DNA from: Candidatus Cybelea tumulisoli
Lineage (GTDB): Bacteria; Vulcanimicrobiota; Vulcanimicrobiia; Vulcanimicrobiales; Vulcanimicrobiaceae
Reading direction: 5' to 3'
Assembly: GCA_003167155.1 (NCBI GenBank)
Contig: PMTY01000146.1
Location: 21,540-67,481, forward strand
Length of the DNA stretch: 45,942 bases
The translations under genes were made by a program, and so were the position numbers. Shown here piece by piece: positions 1-6,845 of the stretch. Numbering within the stretch: the first letter of the stretch is position 1; the number at the start of each line of letters is the position of its first letter. The notes under the pieces were generated by a model. That model saw only the letters and a program-made list of their open reading frames with translations. It was not told the origin of the DNA and did not search any database.

Positions 1-158
1 TGCGCTGCCTCGTCGCTCCGGCATCCATGCCTGCGCTCCTCGGTCAGAACTTCCTCAGCATCGCGTCAACGCGCGACCCGCTAGAAGTTAAAGCTCTCTT
101 TTGAAAATAGAATCGCAAATAGACGCTGGGAAGAGGGGATTTAGCCCATCCCTATCTT

Positions 159-186
159 TGTCATCCTGAGCGCAGTCGAAGGATAG
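159..186 (+). repeat. Short dispersed hairpin repeat, copy 1
   Basis: The + strand reads TGTCATCCTGAGCG followed by CAGTCGAAGGAT. ATCCT and AGGAT can pair around a 12-base loop. A second, longer copy lies on the minus strand at 24866-24909, inside a cytochrome P450 gene, and shares both ends of the element. This copy lies just downstream of the metallothionein-like gene and may act as its transcript end, though no T-run follows. I recall similar TCATCCTGAGCG...GTCGAAGGAT elements from many environmental bacterial genomes; their function is unknown to me. Confidence 0.7.
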
Positions 187-202
187 GATAAGTTGAAGAC
201 GC

Positions 203-370
203 CTAGGGTTCGTCGCAGGGGGGGTGGCCGCAGATGCAGGTTTCTGACTCGATGGTTGATTCGGATGCATCTTGGCAAATGTCGCTGCAGAAGATTTCGT
301 CGGTTCCAACTGGCGAGGTTACGGTGCAGTTGCAGATTTCGTAGCTGCACTCGACGCCCAGTTCACGCAT
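203..370 (-). CDS. Small bacterial metallothionein-like protein (55 aa)
   Basis: A 55-residue acidic protein with eight cysteines (C8, C13, C15, C28, C32, C45, C47, C52) and one histidine (H49). Cysteine order matches the bacterial SmtA/metallothionein family (PF02069): an N-terminal C-x4-C-x-C block, a central F-C-S-x2-C block like the Y-C-S-x2-C of cyanobacterial SmtA, and a C-terminal C-x-C-G-H-x2-C block. Family members bind Zn, Cd or Cu through thiolate clusters in the cytoplasm. Compared with SmtA it lacks the second cysteine of the first block, the mid-protein histidine and the terminal cysteine, so metal capacity is probably lower. The ATG follows AGGAG with a 7-base spacer, and that AGGAG overlaps the stop codon of the upstream lipoprotein gene. 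At 55 codons it falls below common length cut-offs. Family call from motif order by eye; metal specificity is not known. Confidence 0.82.
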   Translation of the reverse strand: MRELGVECSYEICNCTVTSPVGTDEIFCSDICQDASESTIESETCICGHPPCDEP

Positions 371-377
371 CTACAGG

Positions 378-383
378 CTCCTA
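378..383 (-). promoter_or_regulatory. Shine-Dalgarno of the metallothionein-like gene overlapping the upstream stop
   Basis: On the minus strand the six bases are TAGGAG: the TAG stop of the lipoprotein gene runs into the AGGAG ribosome-binding site of the metallothionein-like gene, 7 bases before its ATG. This supports both the start choice and translational coupling of the two genes. Confidence 0.75.
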
Positions 384-1106
384 GGGACACGGCGTGGCGG
401 TTACTGGGTTATTCGAGATTTCGATGCTTACGATCTGGGCGGTCGGATCCCCAGGCGTGTAGAGTCCGAAGTACGTGTTGTCAAAGGGTTCGGTCATGCA
501 GAGCTTCGGTGAGATGAATTGCGGGTCGGTCGGACCGCCCGCACCCATTGAATCGAGGAAGTACCACTGGCCTTGGCTAGCCTCCGTGACGAACGCGTTG
601 AAGGTCCAGATATTGTTCGGGCTGGCGCTCGGCGAGGGCGATGGCGACGCGACGCCTTTAAAGATGGCCTTTTGAGCGATCATGGCGAACTCGGTACCTT
701 GCCCGTTGCTGTTCGGATTATAGGTAAGCTGGCCCGGCGTGGTGCCCAGCTTGAGCCACGCTGGAGGAATGTGGGGATTTTGATTTCGAACGAACTGCAC
801 CGCCTCCGCATACGAGGTTCCGGCAGTGCCCAACGCAACCAAGGCAAACGTATAGCCCGCCCAGTTCGTTTGTATGGTATCGGTCGACGGCGTCACTCCG
901 GTTCCCGACGTATTAAAGACGATCATGTATTGATAGTTCGAGAAGTTGAAGGGAGATTCTACGTCATAGTGTATGGCTATATATCCCGGAGGTGCGCCTC
1001 CGGGTCCCAGACCCGGAGGATTCGGCGTAACCTGACGACCGCACGCCACAACGATGAACGCCGTAACTAGCACGACAATAAAACCGAAACTTAATCTGCG
1101 AATCAT
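381..1106 (-). CDS. Lipoprotein of unknown function (241 aa)
   Basis: I do not recognise a family. The protein opens with MIRRLSFGF, a hydrophobic stretch and a lipobox ending V-V-A-C, so it should be a lipidated envelope protein. A proline/glycine linker (PNPPGLGPGG) follows, then a mostly beta-looking body rich in N, T, S, G and P, with a PSPSPSASP linker near residue 155. Two later cysteines (in the KLCMTEP motif and near the C-terminus, ATPCP) could form a disulfide. The open frame extends 61 codons further upstream, but ATG 1106 is preceded by GAGGAGACC at good spacing and starts the signal peptide, so I use it. Its ATG overlaps the lnt ATG on the other strand (shared CATG). The metallothionein-like gene follows 10 bases after the stop, so the two are probably co-transcribed. 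Confidence 0.75.
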   Translation of the reverse strand: MIRRLSFGFIVVLVTAFIVVACGRQVTPNPPGLGPGGAPPGYIAIHYDVESPFNFSNYQYMIVFNTSGTGVTPSTDTIQTNWAGYTFALVALGTAGTSYAEAVQFVRNQNPHIPPAWLKLGTTPGQLTYNPNSNGQGTEFAMIAQKAIFKGVASPSPSPSASPNNIWTFNAFVTEASQGQWYFLDSMGAGGPTDPQFISPKLCMTEPFDNTYFGLYTPGDPTAQIVSIEISNNPVTATPCP

Positions 1107-2580
1107 GGTCTCCTCGCTGTCCGCGCGCGATGCAGGCCTTGCTGCGTGCGCAGCCGTTCTTTTAGCGGCCGGGTTTCCAAAGTTTGGCGCAGCCTGGCTC
1201 GTCCCGTTCGGAACTGCAATCCTCTTCTGGCTTTGGCAAGGAGCTTCCTGGAAACGCGCGGCGCTTCTCGGTTGGTTAACCGGGTTCATTTTTTTTGCAA
1301 TCGACTTCGCGTGGGTCGGCCATACGGTAGGACGCTACATCGGCGCCTTCGGACCCTTTCTCGCAATTGGCCCCGCTTTGATCGAGGCCCCTTTCATCGC
1401 GTTAGCCGGCGCACTCTGCGGGATTGCCTATACTCGCATGCGTCCCGGCATAGCGCCGCTCGGTGCCGCCGCGGCGTTTACGATCTGCGAGTGGCTGCGA
1501 TCGATCGGCGTTCTGGCCGCACCTTTCGATCAGCTGGGCTACACCCAAGCGGATTCGCCGCTGCGAGCGATCGCCGCCTACGCGGGAACCTACGGCATCA
1601 CGTTCGTCTTGTGCGCGCTTGGAGCGTATGCGGCGGATGCACTGCGCCGCAAAACGTGGCGGCCGCTGCTCGCCGCGGTTGCGTCGACCGTCGTGCTCAC
1701 TCTGGGCGCGTGGACGTTCTGGCCGGCGCGTACGCTCGCGCCTGCGACGATTCCGGTCGTCGCGGTGCAAGGCAACATTCCGCAATCATTCAAATGGAAC
1801 GCGCTGGCGCTGGCGGTTCGCCGTTACTCGGAGATGACGCTGGCCTCCGCTCGCGTGCATCCGCGACTGATCGTGTGGCCTGAGACCGCGATCCCGACGG
1901 CGATCGACCTAGACCCGCTGCTGCTGGACCAGTTTTCCGACCTCGCACGCCGGCTTGGAAGCACGATCGTCGCCGGAGGCATCGATTCCAGCGGGACCAA
2001 GGTGTATAACGCACTCTATATCTTCTCGCCGGACGGTAGTTCCAAAATTTATCGGAAGCGCCAGCTCGTGGCTTTTGCCGAATGGTTTCCGGGCCGGGAC
2101 TTCCTCTCGTGGCTGCCCTATATCGGCGCACTCAACGGAGGTCTCACGCAGGGAAGAACGGCCGGCGTCTATCCCACCACCGCGCTCCCCATCGCCCCGC
2201 TTATCTGCTGGGAGTCGGCTTTCTCCGATTTGGCCTACGCCCAACTGCAGCGCGACTCCCAAATTCTCGTCGTGAGCACTGACGACGCCTGGTTTGGAAC
2301 GACCTCCGGACCGTACATGCACGCACAAATCGCGCAACTGCGAGCCATCGAAAGCGGAGCCTACGTCGTGCGGGCGGCGGCCACCGGCATCAGCGGCATC
2401 ATCGCCCCGGACGGAAGGTGGCAAGCACGCAGCCGTCTCGAACAACAAACTACCGTGGTCGGCAAAGTGGGCCGGCGGGTCCCGACGCTCTTCGCTCGCA
2501 TCGGTCCGACCCGCGTCGCACTGGCCTTGATCGCCTTGTATGGGCTGCTCTTCCTCGTTCCGTGGGCGCGGGCCGGGTAG
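1105..2580 (+). CDS. lnt: Apolipoprotein N-acyltransferase
   Basis: Inner-membrane enzyme that adds the third acyl chain to lipoproteins, making them ready for Lol sorting. At 491 residues it has the normal family length. Residues 1-210 carry the multi-pass membrane region; residues 215-470 are the nitrilase-like periplasmic domain, and one membrane segment follows at the C-terminus. The catalytic triad can be read as E260 (in IVWPETAIP), K318 (in YRKRQLVAF) and C368 (in LICWESAF), matching E. coli E267-K335-C387. I start at ATG 1105 rather than 1054, because the earlier ATG adds 17 residues of antisense to the divergent lipoprotein gene. No strong ribosome-binding site is visible. The LptC-like gene follows 7 bases after the stop. 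A complete Lnt fits the lipoproteins seen elsewhere in the window. Confidence 0.95.
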   Translation: MVSSLSARDAGLAACAAVLLAAGFPKFGAAWLVPFGTAILFWLWQGASWKRAALLGWLTGFIFFAIDFAWVGHTVGRYIGAFGPFLAIGPALIEAPFIALAGALCGIAYTRMRPGIAPLGAAAAFTICEWLRSIGVLAAPFDQLGYTQADSPLRAIAAYAGTYGITFVLCALGAYAADALRRKTWRPLLAAVASTVVLTLGAWTFWPARTLAPATIPVVAVQGNIPQSFKWNALALAVRRYSEMTLASARVHPRLIVWPETAIPTAIDLDPLLLDQFSDLARRLGSTIVAGGIDSSGTKVYNALYIFSPDGSSKIYRKRQLVAFAEWFPGRDFLSWLPYIGALNGGLTQGRTAGVYPTTALPIAPLICWESAFSDLAYAQLQRDSQILVVSTDDAWFGTTSGPYMHAQIAQLRAIESGAYVVRAAATGISGIIAPDGRWQARSRLEQQTTVVGKVGRRVPTLFARIGPTRVALALIALYGLLFLVPWARAG

Positions 2581-2587
2581 CGAATGC

Positions 2588-3157
2588 GTGCGCATTAGCA
2601 GAGTCTGGCGAGCCTGGCGGAAGCGGGTCCTTATCGGGGGCGGCCTGCTCCTATTCGTTTACGTCGTGGTCGAGATCGTGCTGGCAGGAAGAGGGGTGCC
2701 GCCGATTCCCCCCGCTCAGTTGCCGATCGATCTCCGGGGCGGTCACGTGCTCAACAATCACATTACGACGAAATCGTGGAGCTTCGATTACGAGCACGCG
2801 CGCCTTTCGCCCGACGGCCTGAGCGGCAGCGTCGAGGGCGTCCGCAACGGAATAGTCTTTCGAAAGGGAAAGCCCTACCTACGGATTTCGGCCAAGCACA
2901 TTCAAGTCAACATCTCGACACTGGATTTCACCGCCGTCGGAAAGGTTCACATCGAACGGATAAACGACCCCGAAAAGCGCTCGTTCGACACCGACCTGGT
3001 GACGTGGACGAACGACGCCAAGGTTTTGCGTATGGCGCATCCGAGTTACGTACGTTCCGGTGATCAGACGCTCGTCATCTCGAATATTACCGTCAACTTT
3101 GACGACAATACGATTCACCTCGGCAAGGTCAGCGGGGGAGTCGAACTCCACCGCTGA
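2588..3157 (+). CDS. LptC/OstA-like envelope protein, single N-terminal anchor
   Basis: A 189-residue protein with a basic N-terminus (RISRVWRAWRKR), one membrane segment (about 14-35, LIGGGLLLFVYVVVEIVLAG) and a beta-rich periplasmic body. Alternating patterns such as G-V-R-N-G-I-V-F-R-K-G-K and the C-terminal S-G-D-Q-T-L-V-I-S...G-G-V-E-L-H resemble the LptC/LptA (OstA) jellyroll fold used in lipopolysaccharide transport. Length and topology agree with LptC, but I cannot align it properly by eye, so the family is probable only. The start is uncertain: GTG 2588 leaves 7 bases after the lnt stop, while ATG 2540 would overlap lnt by 41 bases. It is very probably co-transcribed with lnt, which fits an envelope-biogenesis role. 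Confidence 0.6.
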   Translation: MRISRVWRAWRKRVLIGGGLLLFVYVVVEIVLAGRGVPPIPPAQLPIDLRGGHVLNNHITTKSWSFDYEHARLSPDGLSGSVEGVRNGIVFRKGKPYLRISAKHIQVNISTLDFTAVGKVHIERINDPEKRSFDTDLVTWTNDAKVLRMAHPSYVRSGDQTLVISNITVNFDDNTIHLGKVSGGVELHR

Positions 3158-3165
3158 CTCGAGGG

Positions 3166-3465
3166 TTAGTCTTTATCGCCGAGCCTTTTCTTTGCCTCGG
3201 CGATCAGTTTCTTGACCTTCTGTCCGCCTTTATGGCCGATCGTCTCGTAAAAGTCCGAGCCGTATTTTTCCTTGACGACCTTGCCGCCTTTTTGGCCGAT
3301 CGTCTCGTAGAACTCCACGCCGTGGCGATCCCGCGTGGCCTTTCCGCCTTTACGGCCGATGTCTTCGTAGAACGTCGAACCGTAGCGGTCGCGCACGGTA
3401 TCGCCGCCCTTCTTTCCTGCCTCGCGCACGGACATCTCGCGCTTCGGCGCGCTTTTTTCAGCCAT
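3166..3465 (-). CDS. KGG-motif (GsiB-like) stress protein, four-repeat form
   Basis: A 99-residue, highly charged protein made of near-identical units of about 20 residues of the form Y-G-S-x-F-Y-E-x-I-G-x-K-G-G-x-x-x-x. Four KGG signatures follow the entry unit MSVREAGKKGG. This matches the stress-induced KGG repeat family (PF10685), whose best-known member is Bacillus GsiB, a hydrophilic general-stress and desiccation-type protein. The C-terminus is lysine-rich. No catalytic residues are expected. Start at ATG 3465; a second in-frame ATG before SVREAG is possible. A shorter paralogue lies directly upstream (3493-3708), and the two are probably co-transcribed after a local duplication. Confidence 0.85.
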   Translation of the reverse strand: MAEKSAPKREMSVREAGKKGGDTVRDRYGSTFYEDIGRKGGKATRDRHGVEFYETIGQKGGKVVKEKYGSDFYETIGHKGGQKVKKLIAEAKKRLGDKD

Positions 3466-3492
3466 GGGTCGTCACTATCGAAAGGTTAAGCG

Positions 3493-3708
3493 TTACGACG
3501 CCGTCGCCTTTCGCTTGGGGCGCTGACCGCCCTTTTGGCCGATCACCTCGTAGAACGAGGGGCCGTATTTGCTTTTGGTGGCTTCCCCACCCTTGCGACC
3601 GATTTCTTCATAAAATTCCGAGCCGTACTTCGCCTTAACGCGTTCGCCGCCGCGGCGACCCGCCTCGCGGACGCTCATGCCGCCCGACTGTCCCGAATCC
3701 TGTGCCAT
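3493..3708 (-). CDS. KGG-motif (GsiB-like) stress protein, short form
   Basis: A 71-residue paralogue of the neighbouring gene, with the same MSVREAG entry unit followed by Y-G-S-E-F-Y-E-E-I-G-R-K-G-G type repeats (one repeat fewer) and a basic tail (QRPKRKATAS). The frame is open for 19 more codons, but ATG 3708 is preceded by AAGGAGG at normal spacing, one of the strongest Shine-Dalgarno sequences in the window, suggesting high expression. Family as for the neighbour: hydrophilic stress protein of the GsiB/KGG type. This is the first gene of the two-gene unit; about 110 bases separate it from the coaE stop upstream. Confidence 0.85.
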   Translation of the reverse strand: MAQDSGQSGGMSVREAGRRGGERVKAKYGSEFYEEIGRKGGEATKSKYGPSFYEVIGQKGGQRPKRKATAS

Positions 3709-3782
3709 GTAGATCGATCCTCCTTGGTCTGGTGTATATTCCTTTCCCATACAAGCGCTCGGCAAACTCGGGATTTGCTGAG

Positions 3783-3806
3783 AATTTGGCCTCCGAAGGC
3801 CAATTT
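3783..3806 (-). terminator. Possible hairpin terminator downstream of coaE
   Basis: AATTTGGCCT and AGGCCAATTT form a 7-bp stem with one mismatch and two further pairs, around a short CCGA-type loop. It sits between the coaE stop and the next minus-strand gene, where the housekeeping transcript could end. No T-run follows on the minus strand, so the call is weak. Confidence 0.3.
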
Positions 3807-3818
3807 AGCTAAAACGCG

Positions 3819-4394
3819 TTAGCGCAGTTCGTCGTAGACCGCACCAGTGCGCTCGCGCAGATGCTCAAGGTTACCGTCGTTTTCGATCACGAAGTCGGCA
3901 CGCCGGCGCGCCACATCGGGATCGACCTGAGCGTCTATTCGCGCCCGCACCCGCGCCTCGTCGCTGCGGTCGCGCTCGACGACGCGCGCGATCCGTTGTT
4001 CCAGCGGAGCGACGACCACAACGGACTTATCCACAAGGCGATCGTACCCCGTTTCGAAGAGTAACGGCACGACGTGCACGATCGGCTGCCCCGGCCCGGC
4101 ACGCGACTCGCGTTCCAGGGCGATCCGGCGGATGTGCGGATGCAGCAAAGCATTGAGCCGGTCGCGCGCGGCGGCGTCGCTAAAGACGATGTCCGCCAGC
4201 GCGGCCCGGTCCAAAACGCCGTTTCGCACGACTTGCGGCCAGATTCGGCCGACGGCTAAGAGTCCGTCGCTCTGCGGAGCTACCACCTCACGGGCGAGGG
4301 CATCGGTATCGACGACGAAAGCGCCGAGCTCGCCCAGGATCGCGGCGACCGCGCTCTTCCCTGCTCCGATGCCGCCGGTTAAACCAACGCGCAC
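3819..4394 (-). CDS. coaE: Dephospho-CoA kinase
   Basis: Cytoplasmic ATP-dependent kinase for the last step of coenzyme A synthesis (3'-phosphorylation of dephospho-CoA). The 191 residues match the family length. The P-loop GLTGGIGAGKS is at residues 4-14, followed by the typical F-V-V-D-T-D-A-L-A-R-E-V segment and the H-P-H-I-R lid motif around residue 85. V-P-L-L-F-E-T matches the conserved V-P-L-L-F-E motif. It is the last gene of the minus-strand run polA, DUF192, mutM, rpsA, coaE; polA-mutM-coaE linkage is common in bacteria. Its start lies 9 bases from the rpsA stop, suggesting one transcript. Confidence 0.95.
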   Translation of the reverse strand: MRVGLTGGIGAGKSAVAAILGELGAFVVDTDALAREVVAPQSDGLLAVGRIWPQVVRNGVLDRAALADIVFSDAAARDRLNALLHPHIRRIALERESRAGPGQPIVHVVPLLFETGYDRLVDKSVVVVAPLEQRIARVVERDRSDEARVRARIDAQVDPDVARRRADFVIENDGNLEHLRERTGAVYDELR

Positions 4395-4403
4395 GGTGCG
4401 ACG

Positions 4404-5516
4404 CTACTCGCTGATCAACGACTCCGGAGGTGCTGCCGCCGGCACTTCGATTTCGCCGATCTCTTCCACGTACTTCTCGATCTCCTCGAGCGGTACGTCG
4501 GCGACGTGCTGGATCGAGGCCGTAATGCGGCGCGTTGCATGATTGATCGACACCAGCGTCACTTCGACTTCCTGACCGGCGACGAACTGAGCCGACGCGT
4601 CGAACTCGCCTTTGGGTACCATCGCGAGAATCCCGGGAATCACTTCGACCAGCATGTAGTTGGGCGTAACCTTGACGATCGCAGCCGTTAGCTTGTTGGT
4701 TTCGTACAGACGATCGGCGTACTGATCCCACGGATCGGGAAGGGCGTGCTTGAGCGACAGGCTGACCTTCTTCGCTTCCGGATCGAACTTCATGATCTCG
4801 ACCTGCACGACGTCGCCGATCTTCACGACCTCGGACGGGTGCTTGATCCGCGAGTACGAGAGCTCGCTGTTGTGGATCAGTCCGTCGATGCCGCCAAGGT
4901 CCACGAATGCACCGAAGTCGGCGAGACGCACCACGACTCCCGAGCGGATTTGTCCAACCTCGAGCGTGTCGAGGAGCTCCTGTTTTTTCGCTTGCAGCTC
5001 TTCTTCCAAGACGAGTCGTTGCGAGAGGACGACGCGATGGCGTTTGTGATCGAGATCGATCACTTTGAGGCGGAGGTGCTGATTGACGAGCTCGTCGAGG
5101 TTTCCGACGGGCTGACGGCGGATCTGCGAGGCCGGGACGAATCCGCGCATCCCCAGATCGACCAACACGCCGCCTTTGACGACCTGCGTGACGGTCGCTT
5201 CGATCACTTCGTCGCGATTGTGCGCCTCAATGACCTTCTCCCACGTTTTAAGCGCGCGGGCTCGACGCTCGGATAGAAAGAGCGTTCCGTCCATCTCGTC
5301 GATCCGGTGAACCATCACTTCGATGGTATCGCCGACCTTGAGCAGTTTGGAATCGATGGCGAGCGACAACTCGCGGAAAGGAAGTACGCCTTCGGACTTT
5401 CCGCCGACGTCGACCAGCACTTCATCCTTGTCCCTCTGGACGATCGTACCGGTGAGAACTTGTCCCTCGTCGAGAACCTTGAGCGATTCTTCGTATAGGC
5501 GCTGTTCGAGCGCCAA
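4404..5516 (-). CDS. rpsA: Ribosomal protein S1, four S1 domains
   Basis: Contains four consecutive S1 (OB-fold) RNA-binding domains, roughly residues 17-85, 103-170, 186-256 and 272-342. Each shows the usual pattern, for example G-G-V-L-V-D-L-G-M-R-G-F-V-P-A-S-Q and F-G-A-F-V-D-L-G-G-I-D-G-L-I-H-N-S-E. S1 binds mRNA on the 30S subunit and helps initiation on weak leaders. At 370 residues it is shorter than the six-domain E. coli protein and similar to four-domain S1 proteins of many other phyla. The start is TTG 5516, preceded by a purine run (GAAGAAGAAGA). There is no in-frame ATG or GTG between that codon and mutM, but a rarer codon further up cannot be excluded. It lies 72 bases downstream of mutM. 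Confidence 0.9.
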   Translation of the reverse strand: MALEQRLYEESLKVLDEGQVLTGTIVQRDKDEVLVDVGGKSEGVLPFRELSLAIDSKLLKVGDTIEVMVHRIDEMDGTLFLSERRARALKTWEKVIEAHNRDEVIEATVTQVVKGGVLVDLGMRGFVPASQIRRQPVGNLDELVNQHLRLKVIDLDHKRHRVVLSQRLVLEEELQAKKQELLDTLEVGQIRSGVVVRLADFGAFVDLGGIDGLIHNSELSYSRIKHPSEVVKIGDVVQVEIMKFDPEAKKVSLSLKHALPDPWDQYADRLYETNKLTAAIVKVTPNYMLVEVIPGILAMVPKGEFDASAQFVAGQEVEVTLVSINHATRRITASIQHVADVPLEEIEKYVEEIGEIEVPAAAPPESLISE

Positions 5517-5588
5517 TTGATCTTCTTCTTCGGGAATGGGAGCAACGTACGTTATTGAGATTTGAATATTCCTACCTTCGTATTTTTT

Positions 5589-6404
5589 TTATCGTTGGCA
5601 TCTCCGGCACCACCACGTTCCGCGCTGCGCCACAACAGTGCGCACGATTCTGCTTTTGCGGCACCGCGAGCAGAGCCGGCCGTGCCTGCCGTAAACCATA
5701 AGGTCGTTTTGAAAACCGCCCTCGAGGCCTTCGGCGTCCACATAATCGTCGACGCTCGTTCCGCGCTTGGTGATGGCGCGTCGCAAAACGTTAACGATGG
5801 CGTCATGTAAGCGGCAGGCCGCCGCTCTTGTCAATTCCCCCGCCGGCCGGTTCGGACGGATCCGAGCCTCCCAGAGGGCCTCGCAGGCATAGATGTTGCC
5901 GATGCCGGCGATGCGCCGCTGATCGAGCAAGAACGCCTTGATCGACCTCGTCCGCCCCGCCAGCATACCGATAAAGGCCTCTGGTGTAAAGCCGTTGGAG
6001 AGCGGTTCCAGGCCGAGCTCCCCGTCCCACGCTTCTCCCGCCTCAACCAGGCGCATTCGACCGAACGTCCGCACGTCGGCGAAATGCAGCCGAGCGCCGT
6101 CCGTAAAGCGCAAGACCACGTGCGACCGCGGGTACTCTGGCCCCCCGCGCGAGGTCACGACCAGCCGGCCCGTCATTCGCAGACTGACCACGAGGGACCG
6201 GCCCGAGTCCAGCTCGATCACCGCGTATTTACCGCGACGGCGAATCGCGCCGATAAGGCTTCCCTCCAAGGCCCGCGCAAACTCCACACCGCTCGGTGCG
6301 ACGGCCATGCGAGCGAGTCTCACGTCGGCAGATGCGATCGTCTTGCCGACGACGGATCGGCGCAGGCCGCGCACGATCGTTTCGACCTCGGGCAACTCGG
6401 GCAC
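5589..6404 (-). CDS. mutM: Formamidopyrimidine-DNA glycosylase
   Basis: Base-excision repair glycosylase/AP lyase that removes 8-oxoguanine and formamidopyrimidines. The N-terminal P-E-L-P-E-V-E carries the catalytic proline and glutamate exposed after Met removal. R-R-G-K-Y near residue 57 holds the conserved lysine, and R-R-I-A-G-I-G-N-I-Y is the family's helix-two-turn-helix signature. The C-terminus (about 237-271) holds a four-cysteine zinc finger with C-x2-C and C-x2-C and the Q-R-G-T motif between them. Length 271 is normal. It lies 9 bases downstream of the DUF192 gene, in the polA-mutM-rpsA-coaE run. Confidence 0.96.
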   Translation of the reverse strand: MPELPEVETIVRGLRRSVVGKTIASADVRLARMAVAPSGVEFARALEGSLIGAIRRRGKYAVIELDSGRSLVVSLRMTGRLVVTSRGGPEYPRSHVVLRFTDGARLHFADVRTFGRMRLVEAGEAWDGELGLEPLSNGFTPEAFIGMLAGRTRSIKAFLLDQRRIAGIGNIYACEALWEARIRPNRPAGELTRAAACRLHDAIVNVLRRAITKRGTSVDDYVDAEGLEGGFQNDLMVYGRHGRLCSRCRKSRIVRTVVAQRGTWWCRRCQR

Positions 6405-6413
6405 CAGCGAGCG

Positions 6414-6845
6414 CTACTGCGGCGGGGGAGCGCCGCTCAGGTCGAGTTTGACGCCGGCGACGATTCCGTCGGTCGAGGCCTCTCCTGCCGCCAGCTCGAT
6501 CACAAACTTCGCTCGCGCTCCCTCTCGCGGGATTTGCTCGTCCGGCAGCGTTGGCGCAACGACCGGTACGTTGGAGAAGACGCGTCGCACGGTGCCGTCG
6601 GCCGCGATAAAGATCATGTCCAGCGGCACCAGCGTATCTTTCATCCAAAAATCGACGTTTTCGTCGCGTTCGAAAACGAAGAGCATCCCCGTGTGCGCCA
6701 AGAGAACGCGCCGATTCATCAGCCCCTGCTCCCGTTGCGCTTCCGTCCGCGCGATTTCGACGGTCAGGTCCGCTTTGGGGGCATGGACGACCATCGTCGC
6801 GAGCGCGGATGCTAGCACCGTTGCGAGCGCGGCTACCTTAAACAC
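6414..6845 (-). CDS. DUF192 family exported protein
   Basis: A 143-residue protein with a signal peptide (residues 1-22, ending VVHAP) and one DUF192 domain. The domain is recognisable from R-T-x-A-Q-R-E-Q-G-L-M-N-R, G-M-L-F-V-F and the F-W-M-K-D-T-L-V-P-L-D-M-I-F-I core. The function of the family is not established. The start overlaps the end of polA by 8 bases, so translation is probably coupled. Its place between polA and mutM looks accidental with respect to function. The family call is secure; the role is unknown. Confidence 0.85.
   Translation of the reverse strand: MFKVAALATVLASALATMVVHAPKADLTVEIARTEAQREQGLMNRRVLLAHTGMLFVFERDENVDFWMKDTLVPLDMIFIAADGTVRRVFSNVPVVAPTLPDEQIPREGARAKFVIELAAGEASTDGIVAGVKLDLSGAPPPQ

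Noticed and set aside
1-158. Gene or regulatory element at the window start
   Set aside because: Only short frames without ribosome-binding sites or motifs; nothing I can support.
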